Below, piece by piece: positions 25,975-39,787 of a stretch of 64,000 nt of DNA. This DNA comes from Pyrocephalus nanus (Eukaryota > Chordata > Aves > Passeriformes > Tyrannidae): positions 33,328,634 to 33,392,633 of the forward strand of contig CM076260.1 in assembly GCA_038380795.1 (NCBI GenBank), given 5' to 3'. Positions within the stretch are counted from its first letter, which is position 1, and every line of letters begins with the position of its first letter. The translations under genes and the position numbers were made by a program. The notes under the pieces were generated by a model, which saw only the letters and a list, made by a program, of their open reading frames with translations, did no database searches and was not told the origin of the DNA.

Positions 25975-26995
25975 AGGTTATTTTTTTTAAGTGTTCTGCA
26001 TGGTTCAATATGTTTACCTGTAGAAGCAATGCTTATTATTACATTAAAAGTTGAGGGTTTAATTTTTTTTCAAGTTACTCTCTTTTGCATTTTTATTAAA
26101 TTTCAGTTTTGTGGATACCTGCTTTACTTTATCCAAACAGCTGAGAAATCACCTACCTGCCAGGCAGTGTGCATAGTGCCTGCTAAGGTAGAAATTTAAC
26201 TTTCACTGCAAATCAGGGAGAATAAACTGTCAGATACAGAGGAAAAAACTTTATATATAGTCTAGTTTTAATTTACTTTTTTTTTCCCTCATATGCTTAT
26301 CCCTGAAGCTTCTTAAAAATACATTCTAGAAATGCTGAGAAGGAAAAGCACTCAGGTCCAGTACAGTATAATGTGGGATTACACATCATGTTCAGAGACC
26401 TGATTAAAAAAAAGGAGTCTGCAGAAGTTGTTCATGTGTGGTTGTGGTGCTGACACGTGTTGAGCTTGTACCCACAGAACAGCTTTGAAAGGCTGTGCAT
26501 CAGTACCAGTTACATCTGGAGCATTAGGCTTCTTTTTAAGTCCTTCTAAGTTTCCTGTTGTGTTTTACATCTGTACCAGCATACAGATTTCCCCCCTTAC
26601 CTTGATTTCTTTCCTATGCACACCAGTGACACTGCGTTATAGAAACATCTAAAACTAAATGTGCCCATCACCACCTGATAATTGTTTTCTAAGTATTTTA
26701 GAATAGTTAAGTTACAGGACTAGAGAGACATGAGATTCTAAAATTCACAAAATATAAACCATATAGTCAGTAATTAAAGCTCAGGAATCAGCTTTTTTGA
26801 AGGAAGGAATAGAGTTAATAATTTCAGGAACGTAATTTTAAATTAAGTGTGCATAAGGAATCAGAAAGCTATGTTTCTTGAGCTTTGTGGTACAATTTCT
26901 TTTAAAGAGTAGTTGTACTAATTTTAACATGACTATATTAAGGTCATTCATTTTTTCCTACCAAAATGTTTTGCTCTGTTAAGAACCAAATATTT
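25969..26995. other. Intronic stretch after the BCKDHB exon
   Basis: The first 230 bp continue the exon's open frame (see the AATAAA entry). The rest is AT-rich with no recognised repeat up to the CR1 at 26996. Confidence 0.7.
26221..26226 (+). promoter_or_regulatory. AATAAA hexamer just after the exon read-through stop (possible intronic polyadenylation signal)
   Basis: If the weak donor is skipped, the BCKDHB frame stays open through intron sequence for 76 more codons and stops at TAA 26197-26199. An AATAAA lies 22 nt beyond that stop. The hexamer is common by chance in AT-rich DNA, so its use is only a possibility. Confidence 0.25.
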
Positions 26996-27310
26996 GGTTG
27001 CATGGAGACCTCATAGCAGCCTTCCAGTAGCTGAAGGAGACCTAGAAGAAGCCAGAGAGGGACTCTTCATCAGGAACTGTAGTGACACAACAAGGAGTAA
27101 TGGGTTCAAACTGAAAGAGGAGAAGTTCAGGGGAGGAGGGGAAGATAGGTTAGATACATGGAAGAAATTTTTTACTGTGAGGGTGGTCAGGCACTGGCAC
27201 AGATTGCCCAGAGAAGTTGTGAATGCCCCATCCCTGGAAGTGTTCAAGACCAGGCTGGATGGGGCTTTTAGCAACTTGATCTAGTGGAAGTTGTTCCTGC
27301 CCATGGCCTT
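26996..27310 (+). repeat. CR1 LINE, 3' ORF2 fragment, sense, 1 kb downstream of the BCKDHB exon
   Basis: The frame at 26994-27284 is the C-terminal end of CR1 ORF2: TRSNGFKLKEEKFR, WKKFFTVRVVRHWHRLPREV, and SLEVFKTRLDGAFSNL. The DNA match runs from GGAGACCTCATAGCAGCCTT to the CTAGTGGAAGTTGTTCCTGC stretch and then stops, before the octamer tip. The open frame is retained repeat sequence, not a host gene. The copy is moderately young. Confidence 0.93.
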
Positions 27311-29758
27311 TTGACCTCCTTTCTTTAATATGTATTCTCTTTGATTAAACTGTGCTTAATAAAGTCCTAAAGTACTGCCAAATGTGAGTGTAGAAAGTTA
27401 CATTTTTTTTAAAAGTCTTACAAAAATGTGAAATAAACTCAACCAAAAGATCCTGTCTTTTAGTGTCTTATGTTATTATTAACACTTGAGGAGAAAACTA
27501 TTCTAAACCCTTTAGCAATGTCATAATTAACTGGTATAACAAAAGAAAGCATGTATTCAAGAAAAAAGTGAGCTGAAAAGAGAAAAAGCTTATCAGTAAA
27601 AATAATTGGAAGAGCATGGGATGCCCAATATATTGCTAAACTACAACATGAGTTTTTAATCTCCTCACACCTTTACTGACAAAGCTACTTACCTAATTGA
27701 TCCATCTTGATGTTGTTTTTCATATCAGAGATGTATCTTGACAAATATCACTTATTTAGAAAACAAAGTTTAAAATGCTTTAGTAAAGAGCTGTTTATTT
27801 CTGTCAATATTGAAAGAAAATATTTGTTTTATTACAGTTGCTCATAATTTTATATTCATATTTCTTAGGAAACTAGGCTTTCTATCTTGAGAAATATTAG
27901 TTAATCTATCACACCTGCTCCCTCAGAATAAATTGAAATATAACTTGTTGGCATTGAATATATCCATGACGATTTTCTTTCATATAAATGTGTCGACTCG
28001 AGTTTGTGTTGTGGTTACATTCTTGTTACTCTGTATATCCATTCTTGAAGATTCTATCGTCCATACTAAAATTTTGATATGAGTTACTTTAAAGACTATA
28101 CTGCAAAAGATATTAGAATAACATTTACAAAGCATTACAACTTTTTAAAGAACAGTATTGCTTTAGGCATAATAAAGACCTTGCCTTTCCTCCTCAGTGA
28201 AAAAACTTGATCTCTAAATGGTCAAGTTAATTCCATATGTCTAATATCACTGTGCTGTAAAAATAAAAACAAAAAGTGAAATTCTCTTTTGTTGGATACA
28301 GTCTATACTGAGAATGCCAAAAATTTGAGATTGCAGTTGGCTTTAGTTTCCTCTTACACATGGAAGTAATAGGACTTCAATAAAGTGTGTCCAGTTGGAT
28401 TAGATGGTTAGTTTCCATATTGTTATTCCATCCGTGCTGTGAGGTCTCTTGTCATAGAAACAAGGTGAATAAAAGTACATAGGTTATTTTAAAAGTTAAT
28501 GGTCACAAACACTTCATGGTGATGTACACTTCAAGGAAAAGAGTACAAATGGAAATGATGGCTTTCACTCATGAACTGTAGGAAAAAACTACATGGAATA
28601 GTTTTCTTTTTTCATATGTGAGATTAAATGCAGTGTTTGGAGAGCATATTAAATCAGATTTGTTTTGTGTCAAATACAGAATATTTTAAAGGGGCACATT
28701 GTTGCACTAAGTAGTCTTTTACTCTGCTCAAACACATAAAACTAAGAACAAGAGGGGGTGGTATAGTTAAAACTCTATGTGATAGGACTTTGCCCTTTGT
28801 TCCAATGCTTTGTATGTGATCTCAGCAAGTATTCTGAAGTGAGCAACAAATGTTAGGATAAATTCAATACAGCCACAGTTAATGTTCCAAATTGATTGTG
28901 TTCTGTATAAAAGCTTGCAAAAATGTCATGTTCAGCAGAGAAGCCATTAAATTTTTGCTTAAGGCATATGGTTGGAGCACAGTTTGAGAAACCTTGGGAG
29001 AAAGGCCCACTGAGATGTCACTTCCAAAATAATGAAGGATTGGGTGTGGAATTCATCAGTGCATTAATCACTTGTAATACAAAGGAATGTAAATCCAGTA
29101 ATTGTGTCTGTTTTAAAAAACAAAAATAAAAAAAAAGGGAGGAGGGAAAGAAACAGGATGTTTTCAAAGAGGGATAAATGAGTGGAAAAAGGGAAGCAAG
29201 AGTAGACTATGTTAAGGTGTGTGATAAAAGGCTTAACTGCCCGTGCAGACACACACAAAGGAGTTCAGTGCCTCAGTAGGCAGGGGAACCCAAATAACTT
29301 AGTCTAGGAAATGGAGCCCCCGTCTCAGCTCCTTCCAAGACTGCCACCATCCTTAGCCTCATGGGCCACGGTGGAGGCAGCCAGCACCAAGAGTAAGGGA
29401 CACTTTGGATGACTCTGCAGTCTGAGTGGAGTCGCTGCCTGCCAGCATTTGAGACTTGATATGGGGTGCGGGGGAAGAGTTTTGGAATCATGCAAGACTT
29501 GTTGGATGTTTAGAGGAGGGAGAGTTGGAGAACTGAGGTGGTTTGGGGAGGCATAGATACGGGAAAATTTAGATATAAAAGGATATAAGGAAAAGTTGTA
29601 TTATGGTTACAATAATTTGTTGGTTACTATTTTCTGATAGGGCTGAAATAAATGTAGGGAATTAGCATGTATCCTTTGGCATTGATCTTGCAAATACAGA
29701 AAATATATGTCACAGGAAGGTCTTGTTGGTTTCTAGCCATTCTCTACAAATAATGGCT

Positions 29759-29820
29759 AAAATATTTTAAATATTAAATATTTAAATATTAAATATAAAT
29801 ATAAATATAAATATAAAAAA
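29759..29820. repeat. AT-rich tandem array (ATAAAT and AAATATT units)
   Basis: About 60 bp built from TAAATATT repeats that change into at least four ATAAAT units, then an A run. The first half is partly palindromic (AAATATTTAAATATT). Confidence 0.9.
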
Positions 29821-30641
29821 TTTCATTTAGGAAATCTTGTTTTTTGTGTACATGGATGACTTAGTAGCAGAATACACCATGGAAATATATGCTGTATTTA
29901 AAATACAAGAAATGCACATGATGTAAGTTGATGGCTGACCTGGTAAAGGTCATGGCTACCTATAAAATAGCAAGTCAGCACACTGTTTTTTCTAGAGGGT
30001 TGCACAGATATGAAAAAGAACATTTTGTCATTCTTGCAGGAACAAAGTAATTTTGATTTAGTTGTAGGTTTCTGTCTTAGTAGTGTAGTTTCTTTTCTTA
30101 TTGCCTGGTAATTACTTTGCCCCTCTGAGCCCTTCCAGAGGACTCAGTGTGCTTCTCAGAATTACACAGGGGTATCAGTCTTCCAAAAGATTGGTATTAA
30201 TCAGAGGATAGGACCAAGAAAATTCAATAAAATAACCTGTTTCTGAGGCTGAGTTACGTGATCTTATTTTTAAATCTTGGATTCTGTATCTGAAAATTGA
30301 GTATAATAGTACCAGACTGTTTGGTCAGTGGTGCTTTAGATTTCTTCCTCCTGCAGCAAAATAAGGCCAAGTCTCCAGTGAGTGGTGTAATTTCCTGCTG
30401 GATTGTGACATTAGGGGAAACTATTAGATGAGGTGGTTTTGTGAGAAGCATTTCAGGAAGAGGAAAAGTGGATGTATCTAGGAATACCTTTCAAAGACAT
30501 AAGAGTTTCACAGCAGTTTTATTCCAGAGAAGGTTACCATAGGGGAAAAATTACCACAACAACAACAAAATTCAATGATTTCATCAGTATGAACATTTAA
30601 AGTAAAATGATATTGGACTGGTATTGGCTGAAACTGTCTTA

Positions 30642-30695
30642 AATAACTATTATTTTATGCAAAAATAAATAACTATAGATAACTATTATTTTATG
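30642..30695. repeat. Short direct repeat in AT-rich DNA
   Basis: ATAACTATTATTTTATG occurs at 30643-30659 and again at 30679-30695, 36 bp apart, with AATAACTATAG between. Consistent with a local duplication. Confidence 0.85.
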
Positions 30696-33600
30696 AAAAA
30701 AATCACTTTCCAACAAAGTGTTTTCAGAATGTTTGTCCTGAATTATTTTTTAATTTGTCTTTGAAAAATTATTTCTTTAAAGACATTATATGTCTTTAGA
30801 ATTTGGGATGTTGACATATTCCAGATAGTTCCATTATTTCAGTTTTCTTTTGAGCAGAAGTTAAGGTGGAATTTCCTCTCTGTAGGGTTTTGAGGAAGTG
30901 AAAGCAATGCAGTACTCCAAAATATTTGTGAAACCAGGTTTGAGTTTCAGATTGTGCACTTGTGTCTGTACTTAGTACAAAAAAAACTAATTAATAACTG
31001 AGTCTGTGGGATTTATTTTGGAATTATGGTGAAAAACATCAGATTTTGTGCTAGTGCCACTTAAAATCTAATTTTAATGAGCAGGCTGTTAACTGCTATT
31101 AAAGTCTGTCTTTATTGAAAGCAATGCTTTTTGTGTAATTAATTTATATTTAAATGCTTTCATTCTCAGAATATGTGTTGAAGCAAATTGCCTTTTGAAC
31201 TGACCTTTGAGATATGGTGGTATGTGTATGTCTTAAGAAGTTGGAAGAGTTTGAGGTACAAATTGTTAGAACTACATCACTACAGAAATGAAGGAAATTT
31301 TTATTGTTCTCTGTTCAGCTGGAGAAATAATAAAAGAGGACTCAAACATGTTTTCCCATATTAATGAAAAAGATGACTGAGCACAGGCCAGCCTGGACAG
31401 CTTTTCATAGGACACAGACTTTTTTCACTGAGTACTATTTCATGGAATGTCTAAACAAAGAGTCTCGGGACTAAATGTAACACAAATATTCAAGGAAAAG
31501 GCACACTAAAACATACGGGAACAGCAGTGTGGTTGTTCAGCTGAAGTCAGAAAATTATTGCATCTGAACTGATATTTTTTTAACTTTTCTTTGACACAAT
31601 TACAATAGCCAGTAAAATTGGAAGAGATGAAATACTGAGACAATGTGGTCCTTCATTTGTGGCACATCTAGCAGGAACCACAAACTAAAATAGAGAAGTC
31701 TGGTTTTATAGATCACATCATCAGTTTCTGTCTGGAGGAGTGAGATCTAGGAAATATTTGTGTAGAATGTAAAGAAAAGCTGGAGTAAATACAGGGAAAT
31801 AAATTCAAGGTGGGCATAAATTGTATAGTAATACAGAAAAGAGCAGTGATTTAAAGAAAAAGAAAATAGAGTATATAGAAATAAGCCATAATGATAAAAA
31901 ATAATAATATTATTTCTTAAGTGAGGGGTTGGGAGCAGTAAGGGAAAAATTAACATGAATTAGCCATTCAGTAACTTGAGTCAAAAGTACATGAAAATGT
32001 TGCTTGTATATATAAAAGGTGACTATAAGCATTTCATCAAACTCACAATTTGTGATGCAGCATGAACGAGAAGCAAATTTTGCTATGCAAGTCTGAAATC
32101 TGGCATAACATTGAATGTAAGTATACTTTGTTACACAATGTAGAAAATGAAATTAAATAGACAATATAAGATTTCTCAAAAGAAATGAAACTGTATTATT
32201 AATCAATAAAAATGAGATTTATGTACTACAAAAATATTTGAAAAGTAAGATCCATCAGTGGTACTGAAAAGTTCCATAAAATCTATATAAAAAATGATCT
32301 TTCAGATCTTTCAGATTTTATCTTAATCAAATTTGATCTATGAGTTTAATGTGAATCTTTTATACAAGTTACCAAACTAAGAGTTATTCTTTATCTTAAA
32401 GAGCTTTCTAAGGGCTTGGATACAGCAATAAACAATTAGGATTTTTTTTTTTTTTGTTTCCTTTGTAAATAAGAAAGAACATGTTTTGTGTCTTGTACTC
32501 CAATGTGTGCCCCCTCCTAAACCATTGCTACAGTGCCTGCACAGTCCTGGGGCTTGTGAGCCCAACTGTAGAGATCTGGTGATAGTGTTTGCCTGGTAGA
32601 GGTGGCATTTTTCTCAACCTATGTCACTTTTAAGAGGAAACCAAAACCTAACAAGCAATGCCTGTTCACAGAATGGTGCCTGGACTTTCTCCACACTAAA
32701 TCTTTGAAGCCAAAATTTGTTTGGGTGTTACACAAAAGTCCCTTATTATAGTTTGACTCACTGCATAGAAGTATCTTAATTTTCATTTGTCTCATGTTCT
32801 GATATTATGACCCATACTGATATCTTGGTTTATAACTGCAAAAAATGCAGCACAGAATGAATGGAATTCTAAGATGTTTTGTTTGATGTTATCATGTCAT
32901 AAAGTCCAATTTACCCATGAGGCTTTATGCGTGCTTATTTAATTTTCATGAACATAAGGAGGAACAAATTTCTCTAAAATACAAACAGAAAATTATTATA
33001 ATACTGGCATATGTTATCAGTTCAGGCTACAAGGGAATGTTGTGTTCCTCTAGGTTGGAATAAATTCAGTACTGAGCAGAGAAAAATGATTTAATGAATT
33101 CAATATAGCCAAATATTAAATGGGACACACAGTATTCTGTACTGTGTAAAACCCCCAAATACATTTCTTAAAACAAGCAAACAACCCCCAAATCCTAAAA
33201 CAACATTCAAGTTGGAAAATGAAGTGCTCAAAGATTGTGGTAGATTTTCGTAAAATCGGCCCTAGAACACACTCTCTAAAGTTGTAAACACTGAGTGTTT
33301 ACATGACCAATTAGTCCAGTCTCTAGACATAACAAAAATCAAAATGTCTTATTCATCTGCGGCTCAACTTGAAGTCTTTTCAGCTTCTGTGAAACGGTTC
33401 ACGAAGAGGTCCATGCAAGGGTGGGCATGTGGGCTAAGACATGTCCCAGCCATGGAGCTGCTCATGCACACTCGCTCCTCTTGTCTTTGGGGACAGTCTC
33501 ATCCTCTGTGTGAGAGGGAACATGGACCAATGCCCTGCCTGCAGGTGATATTTCAGTCAGCCAGTTGTGGCATGTGCTTGTGATAGCAAATTATTAACTC

Positions 33601-36600
33601 CCACTTGAATCCCAGTGGCACTGATTTGGACGTGGGTTTCTGCACAACGAGAGTGTGCCTTATCTACTTGTCTTTGGGTGTGTTCTCTGTAAAAATTTTT
33701 GGAGTTGGAGTAAGCTTTTCCCATGCGCTATGAGAGCTAAAGCTGTTTCTTTTTTATCACTAGAGAGGTAGAAGCAAAAATGAGAGAGCAGCTTGGCAGT
33801 TTCCATAGGCACTGAAAGGAGAGGGACACAGTTAAGTACTGTCTCATTGGAAGTCTTTAATAAGTGAGAGAAGAAGGTGAGCAGTAAGGTCTTGAGAGGC
33901 TGTTCCCAGTATATGGGAATAAATGCTGGCTCTTTTGGAGTGTGCTACACTTGCCAGCTTTGCTGCCATGGGATCAGAGTTCACTGATGGAAGGGGTGGT
34001 AGGATGGCAGGTATGTGCCAGTGAACACCTCACCATGGATGGAGCAGGGAAAACTCAAGGCAGTGATCAGCTTGAGACTGCCTGCTCCTTCAGGCAGACA
34101 TTTCTGATAGGCAATGACCAGCAAGATAGACACCTTTTAGGAAAGCATTCCAATGAGAAAAGAACATTTTTAAAGCCTATGGTTAATTTACATGCTTTCT
34201 ATAGAGTTGCTTATTTTCATGTAACGTACTGAAGAATGGCTTTTGGCACTGAAGCAAAATAACCCTTTCCTGTCCCACTTTCAGCTGCACTGTCTGATAG
34301 GCAGAGGGCAGCATTTCTTTGAGATGCATCAAACCCTCTTTGTCTTCTCCTGTCTGAACTGGTTTTCCTTGCATTGGTGGGGCACACAAGTGTGCAGCCA
34401 AGTACTTCTTAATTTTTTTTAATGCAAATGCTTGAAGAGGCACGAGTTTATCCCCAGGGCAATACAAAGTTGTAAAGTGGCAGAATATGCTGAGAGTCAT
34501 TGTGGTTCGGTAAAATCAAAAGTTTTAACTACTGAACAAGTGCAGTGTTTGATTCACCTTAATCAGTCAAGTGTATAGTGTTAAGTATGCTCTTAGTGTA
34601 TTCACTGAGGACATTTTTTCCATGTTGTGATATTTAATTTGGCATACAAATGTTCACATGCCTGAGGCTGAAATCCAGCATCATTGTCCTGCTGATGCAC
34701 CCCTGTTCATTCATTGCGATTTATAACTTTGAACAATGTGTTTGGTCTTCCAAACACTAATTCTGAAAAAGACTGAAAACATGGGCACTGAGGCAAATTA
34801 AAATTTTCCTTTTGCTGTACACTCTCCCCCATCTGTGTTTTCATCTTTTTAACTGTTAGGAGTTGTTCTTCTAATGGAAGGAACTTTTTTGTGTTTATAC
34901 TTACTCTAAGGTACAGTATACATTTACAATTGTAATTCAAATTGTTCTAATTAGAATCATGTTGAGATTCTAACATTTACATTTCTGATAGCCCATGGAG
35001 CTGATAGAAATTAGATGATTTTACTTCATATTGTGAGGAGAGCAAAACAAAACTTCTGTGGACTGCATATCCTGTGTTTTCTGGTCCATGAATGCAGTGA
35101 TATTTTTCCTTTTTTCTTTTTTTCCTTTTTTTTCTCTAATACCGTATTAGAATTCAGTAACATCAGCATTTCTAACTGGCCTGTAAACATAACTAATAAT
35201 GATTTAGGAGGACATCAAAACGATGAACTTTCCTACAGCAATTTTGGGTCCATGTTAAAGTTGTTACTCAGCAGGCCTTTTTATTATACCATGTCAAATC
35301 ACCAGCTTGTTGCTTAATGAAAATTAGTAAAAAAAGTACCTTTACAGTTCTCTGAAATTCTTACTCCAGTCTGATAAAAGATGATCTGTGGTAGGACTCT
35401 CGAGTAAGGCAGCTCTGCAAAGCAACTACTAAGTCAAGGATATTTAACTTCCCTTCTGCTTGAAAAGTGAACAATACTATGTTTGACTTACTTTATTTTG
35501 TTTGGCATTATCTGTTCTTCCCAATAAATTATGAATTGCTTTAGAACTCCAGTGAAGTGCTTTGCACAACAGTTTAGCAGGAGTCCCCTGTAAAAGTGTG
35601 GTAATAACATTTCTTCTCTTTTCCAGTGCTTTAGAGCTATTAAAAACTCCTTGGGTGGTTGAATTCACTCGACCTTTGGCATCATTTCTCAAAGTGCTTC
35701 AGTGGGATGCTAAAATCCTTATTAGTTACAGGTATAGCAACTTAATATGTGCCAAGGCAGCCTGGCAAGCCAGGGTAAAGAATAATGTGGAGGTTTTTAT
35801 TTGCACTATATGTCAGGTTTACTTCTTTGGAGCAGATAGTCGGTAGCTTATCTTATTTACTTAAAAATTTGCTTTAGTGGGTTGGTTTGGGGTTGTAAAG
35901 TGCTGATTCCTGCAATTAAATTGTTCTGGTTTTTTTCCTGGCCTGTCATATATTGATATGACCACTGGAAATGGTCTGGCTAGACCATTAGTTTAGAGAA
36001 AGAGACATAGTTCAGAGTAGTGTGACTGGAGAGGAGTGGTTTGTGGCATGTAAAAATCTATGCAGAAAAGGGGAAAATTATGGTAGGAAGCAGAAAAATC
36101 TATCCTTGCATGTTAATGGCTCAGTGAAGTTTTCCAAATACTGTATATAAGGAACATTGCTTTTTAAATTTTCTTGCAGGTTTAATTAATACATAAAAGG
36201 CCTGTAAAACAGTGTGTATTTATTGATGTTTTATGTACACATGCAAGAGCAAATTATTTCAGTTCTGTGGTGAATATATTTGTAGAAAGGAATGTAAAAA
36301 GACCCTCTTGAACTCTTGTGTGGTTCTGTGCACTTCCAGAGCGCTGTGAATTTTATACTGTTGCTATTGGCTACATTAAGATCTTTAATAAAGAAGAGAA
36401 AATGGATGGTGCAGTTTTACTGCCTAAAAGGACTAGTCTAGGAGCTTCTGTTGCTTCCTTGAGAAGGGAACTGTCTGCTCTCCTTGGGGAGAGGCGCAGC
36501 TAGTCAGTGCCCAAGTGTCACTCTGGCTTAAAGCCTCAAATATGGACATATGACTGTAGGGTAAGTTATGATGATGCTGAGTTTCGTTATGATATTTTAG

Positions 36601-38918
36601 GTAGGCACAGATGAAATAACTGTTGAATAGATTTTTTGAATGTAAATGGACACATATTCAGTGCTATGTATAGGGATCTAGCAGTTAAAACACTACAGTT
36701 GGAAATCTACAGAGGTGATTAAAGTAATTTAAGAATTCCTGATAAGTAGATATAAGCCTGGAATTAGTTCCTGAGAAAAAGAAAGTTGCAGTCAGTTGCA
36801 TGAGGCAAATGACAACACTAGGAGAAAACCTTCCGTGTCCCTCTGTTCCCATGGCCTTAGCTGTGACAAGGCTTTAGACTGCTAGAGAAAGACCTATTCT
36901 GTAATGTAACACCAGCATAAGAGAATGAGCATGAGGTACTCCTAGCTGTACATATAATTCACATGCTGTATATTGGCAGTGCCTGTGATGTTCTATGTAG
37001 TTGTGCTGTTTGCCACTACAGTGGGATATTGAACAGCAGCTTTATTCAAAGAGCAGTGGCAATACTGGCATCTGGCTATATCCCACTGGACATGTTTGTT
37101 ACTACGTTTAACAATGAACATCTATGCAGGAAAAAAGTTCTAGGCACACACAGTGCAAATCATTCTACAGGCAGTTGTCTCACAAGGAGAGAAAGCTAGT
37201 GAGGATTTAAAGCTGGACGTGACGGAGTCAGGAAGGAAGGTACTGCTTCCTCTGTACCAAACACTGAAGCAATAATTTTATAAAACAATATTCAAAACAG
37301 TGAAAAAATTGCTCTACAAAGAGCCAAACCCATCTTTTATTAATCTTTGTATGGAAGTTTATGACTCTGGAAAAGTTGGTCTGTGTAGCTGTAGCTGGAA
37401 TTCTTCCCAAGATACATTTGCTTGGAAATAATATTTTGTTCCCTGTCATCACTGAAGAAGTGCCTTTTGTCAGTGTTACAGCAATTGGTGTGCTCATCAC
37501 CCAGCTGTGTTTTGCTGAAGGACTAAGCATGCACAAATGACTAACACTTTGATGTCTGATCTTGGATGGATGTTTGAAGTGGGAAGCACAGAGGTGTTTC
37601 ATTCTTTCCCATCATCTGGTGAAAATGTACCATTTCTCCTGTACATTTTAAAGAAACTGCTGTCCTACATTTGGATTAATGAAGATTAGGAAGGAATATA
37701 GATAAAATGTCGGTTTTTACTCAAATAGTATTAAAAAACCCCTAACTTGTCATCTGGGAGGTGGTAGGAAATGCAAGCTGCAGAGATTTCAGTCATTATC
37801 TGGATACCATATCCTCCACTTCCCGTGTGTCTCTGGCATTTATCAGCTTGGCTCTAAGTCACCCACGATGAAAATATAGGCCCTGGTGATGAAATCTGTG
37901 GAATTAAGATTTCATTCTGAATACATCTTTTTTTGTATACCATTTCTTTTACATGGCAGTGTGTGGAGAGGATAAGAGGATAGTTGGCCCTAAGAGGCAC
38001 CTTTTTTTCTTTAACTGGCTGCACATGTGTAGAATTGGAAACCTTGAGTTCTTTACAGCAAAAACCATAGTGCTTTGCTTTTTTTGTACCTTCTTTTGTT
38101 CAGGCAACAGCATTAGTTGTCCTGTGCATGGATGAATAACCTTGCAATGAATAAAAATAAAAAGTGCAGCATCTTTAGGGAAAGAAAATGCCAAATCTGT
38201 ATTCTAATATTACAGTGTTAGGAATAATATTTTTGATAGACTGTATATAAAATCACCACATGTTCTAGAGAAGGAACTTTTCATGGTTTTACTCTCTAAT
38301 TTTGTTGATTTCAGCAATATTATATCAGAATCCTATATGGCTTTGTATTTCATATTATATGATTATCCACTGCTTATTGTATATTAGGAGACCTAAATGA
38401 AGCTATTTAGCAGCCAAGTATCAGAGTAAATTTGGAACTTGGACACACTTATTTGAAGCTCTATTAGTCAAAATGTAGTGCATTTTTTGAGAAGACTCAA
38501 GGTTCCTCAACACAATAATTCAGTTCAAAACTGCACCCATGCCTGATGAAATGATAAAAGCAGCAGTAAAGATGGAATCTTCATTATCCATTAGCAAAAA
38601 TGCAAACTAAAAATTAGAAGTGTGTCTTACCTTACTGGAAGTTATGAAAGGCAAAGCAATGCATTTCTGGACATCACACAACCCTCTGAAAAATATACCA
38701 CAATTATCATGAGTCTGTCATGGAGAGTAAGAAAATGTAATTTTATTTTTTTAACATTTGGTTTTAAAAGCTATTTGTGAGACACTGCAGTCTCCCTTTC
38801 TCAGTCCTTCTCCTATGAGCTTAATAAAGTTGTCTGGTTGGGGATTTTTTCTTTATAAGGTACATGTAGTTAAACTGAGAAGTCTGTATTTGGTTCCCTA
38901 AATATATGGACTGACTTA

Positions 38919-38939
38919 AAAAAAAAAAAAGAAAAAAAA
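38919..38939. repeat. Interrupted poly-A tract
   Basis: A twelve-A run, one G, then an eight-A run. No adjacent element recognised. Confidence 0.9.
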
Positions 38940-39763
38940 TCCACATCTGTCCTGAAACTTACCGAAATGTTTCTGCTGGCTTCTTTCTCTTAGAACGTCT
39001 CATTAATGAAAAACAGAGTCATTATGAAAAAGTTAACCTAAATATCTCCTAGTTCTTCCTTTTAAAGTTGATGCTCCATAAATCATCCACTTAAGAAATA
39101 AAGAGAACTACTTTTTCTTAAGAAAGTACTGAAAGAAAAAGGAAGAGTATTGAAGTTTTTGCTTCAAGGGTGATTGAATAACTGAGATCAACAAATCAGA
39201 GCCAGCATTTCAAAACTCTATAAAGAAGCTTTTCTATGTTTTGAGAGAGATCTGGTTTTTACACAGCAGCTTTGCCCTCATAACTGTGTGACTGGAAAGG
39301 AGTAAGGCTTTCTGTGCACATCTGCCCATTAATTTACTGGTTTGAGAACATCTTTAAACTTAGAGTGCTTTAAAAATAAGAAAATATAAAATTGTGTCAT
39401 TTAAAAGGTTCTCTTAATATGCGTTGTGGATTTAGAAGCATCTTATTTCTTGAGGCAGCAGCATGTTTGTGATTAACAGTGGTGAGTCTCATGGTTTACA
39501 AATTTAAATGACAAAATTCGGCTTCCCAGGGACAGAGATTGATACTTGTCTTGCACATGTGTAATGCTAATACATGCAGAAATCTATGATGCTAATATAT
39601 TGAGAATTTATTTTGAAATAAGGATAAAATTAACATTTGGAATAAAAATTACTTTTCATGTCCTTCCCTCTGATTTATTTCCTTATCTGAACTTACCACA
39701 GAGCAAGTAATATTGATGGGTGGGATGGCTTGCAAAAAAGGTAGCTGAGAATTATTACAAACT

Positions 39764-39787
39764 ATGTTTCAAACATATTTGAAACAT
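39764..39787. repeat. 10-bp inverted repeat with 4-nt spacer
   Basis: ATGTTTCAAA, spacer CATA, TTTGAAACAT: perfect arms. Too short to imply a known element, but a clean palindrome. Confidence 0.85.

Noticed and set aside
26994..27284. 96-codon + strand frame as a host gene
   Set aside because: It is the C-terminal end of CR1 ORF2 (WKKFFTVRVVRHWHRLPREV), not a host protein.
34183..34500. 105-codon minus-strand frame
   Set aside because: Looked somewhat protein-like but matched nothing I know and has no supporting second exon or promoter.
37228..37602. 124-codon minus-strand frame
   Set aside because: No recognised motif or family; no transcription or splice signals tied to it.
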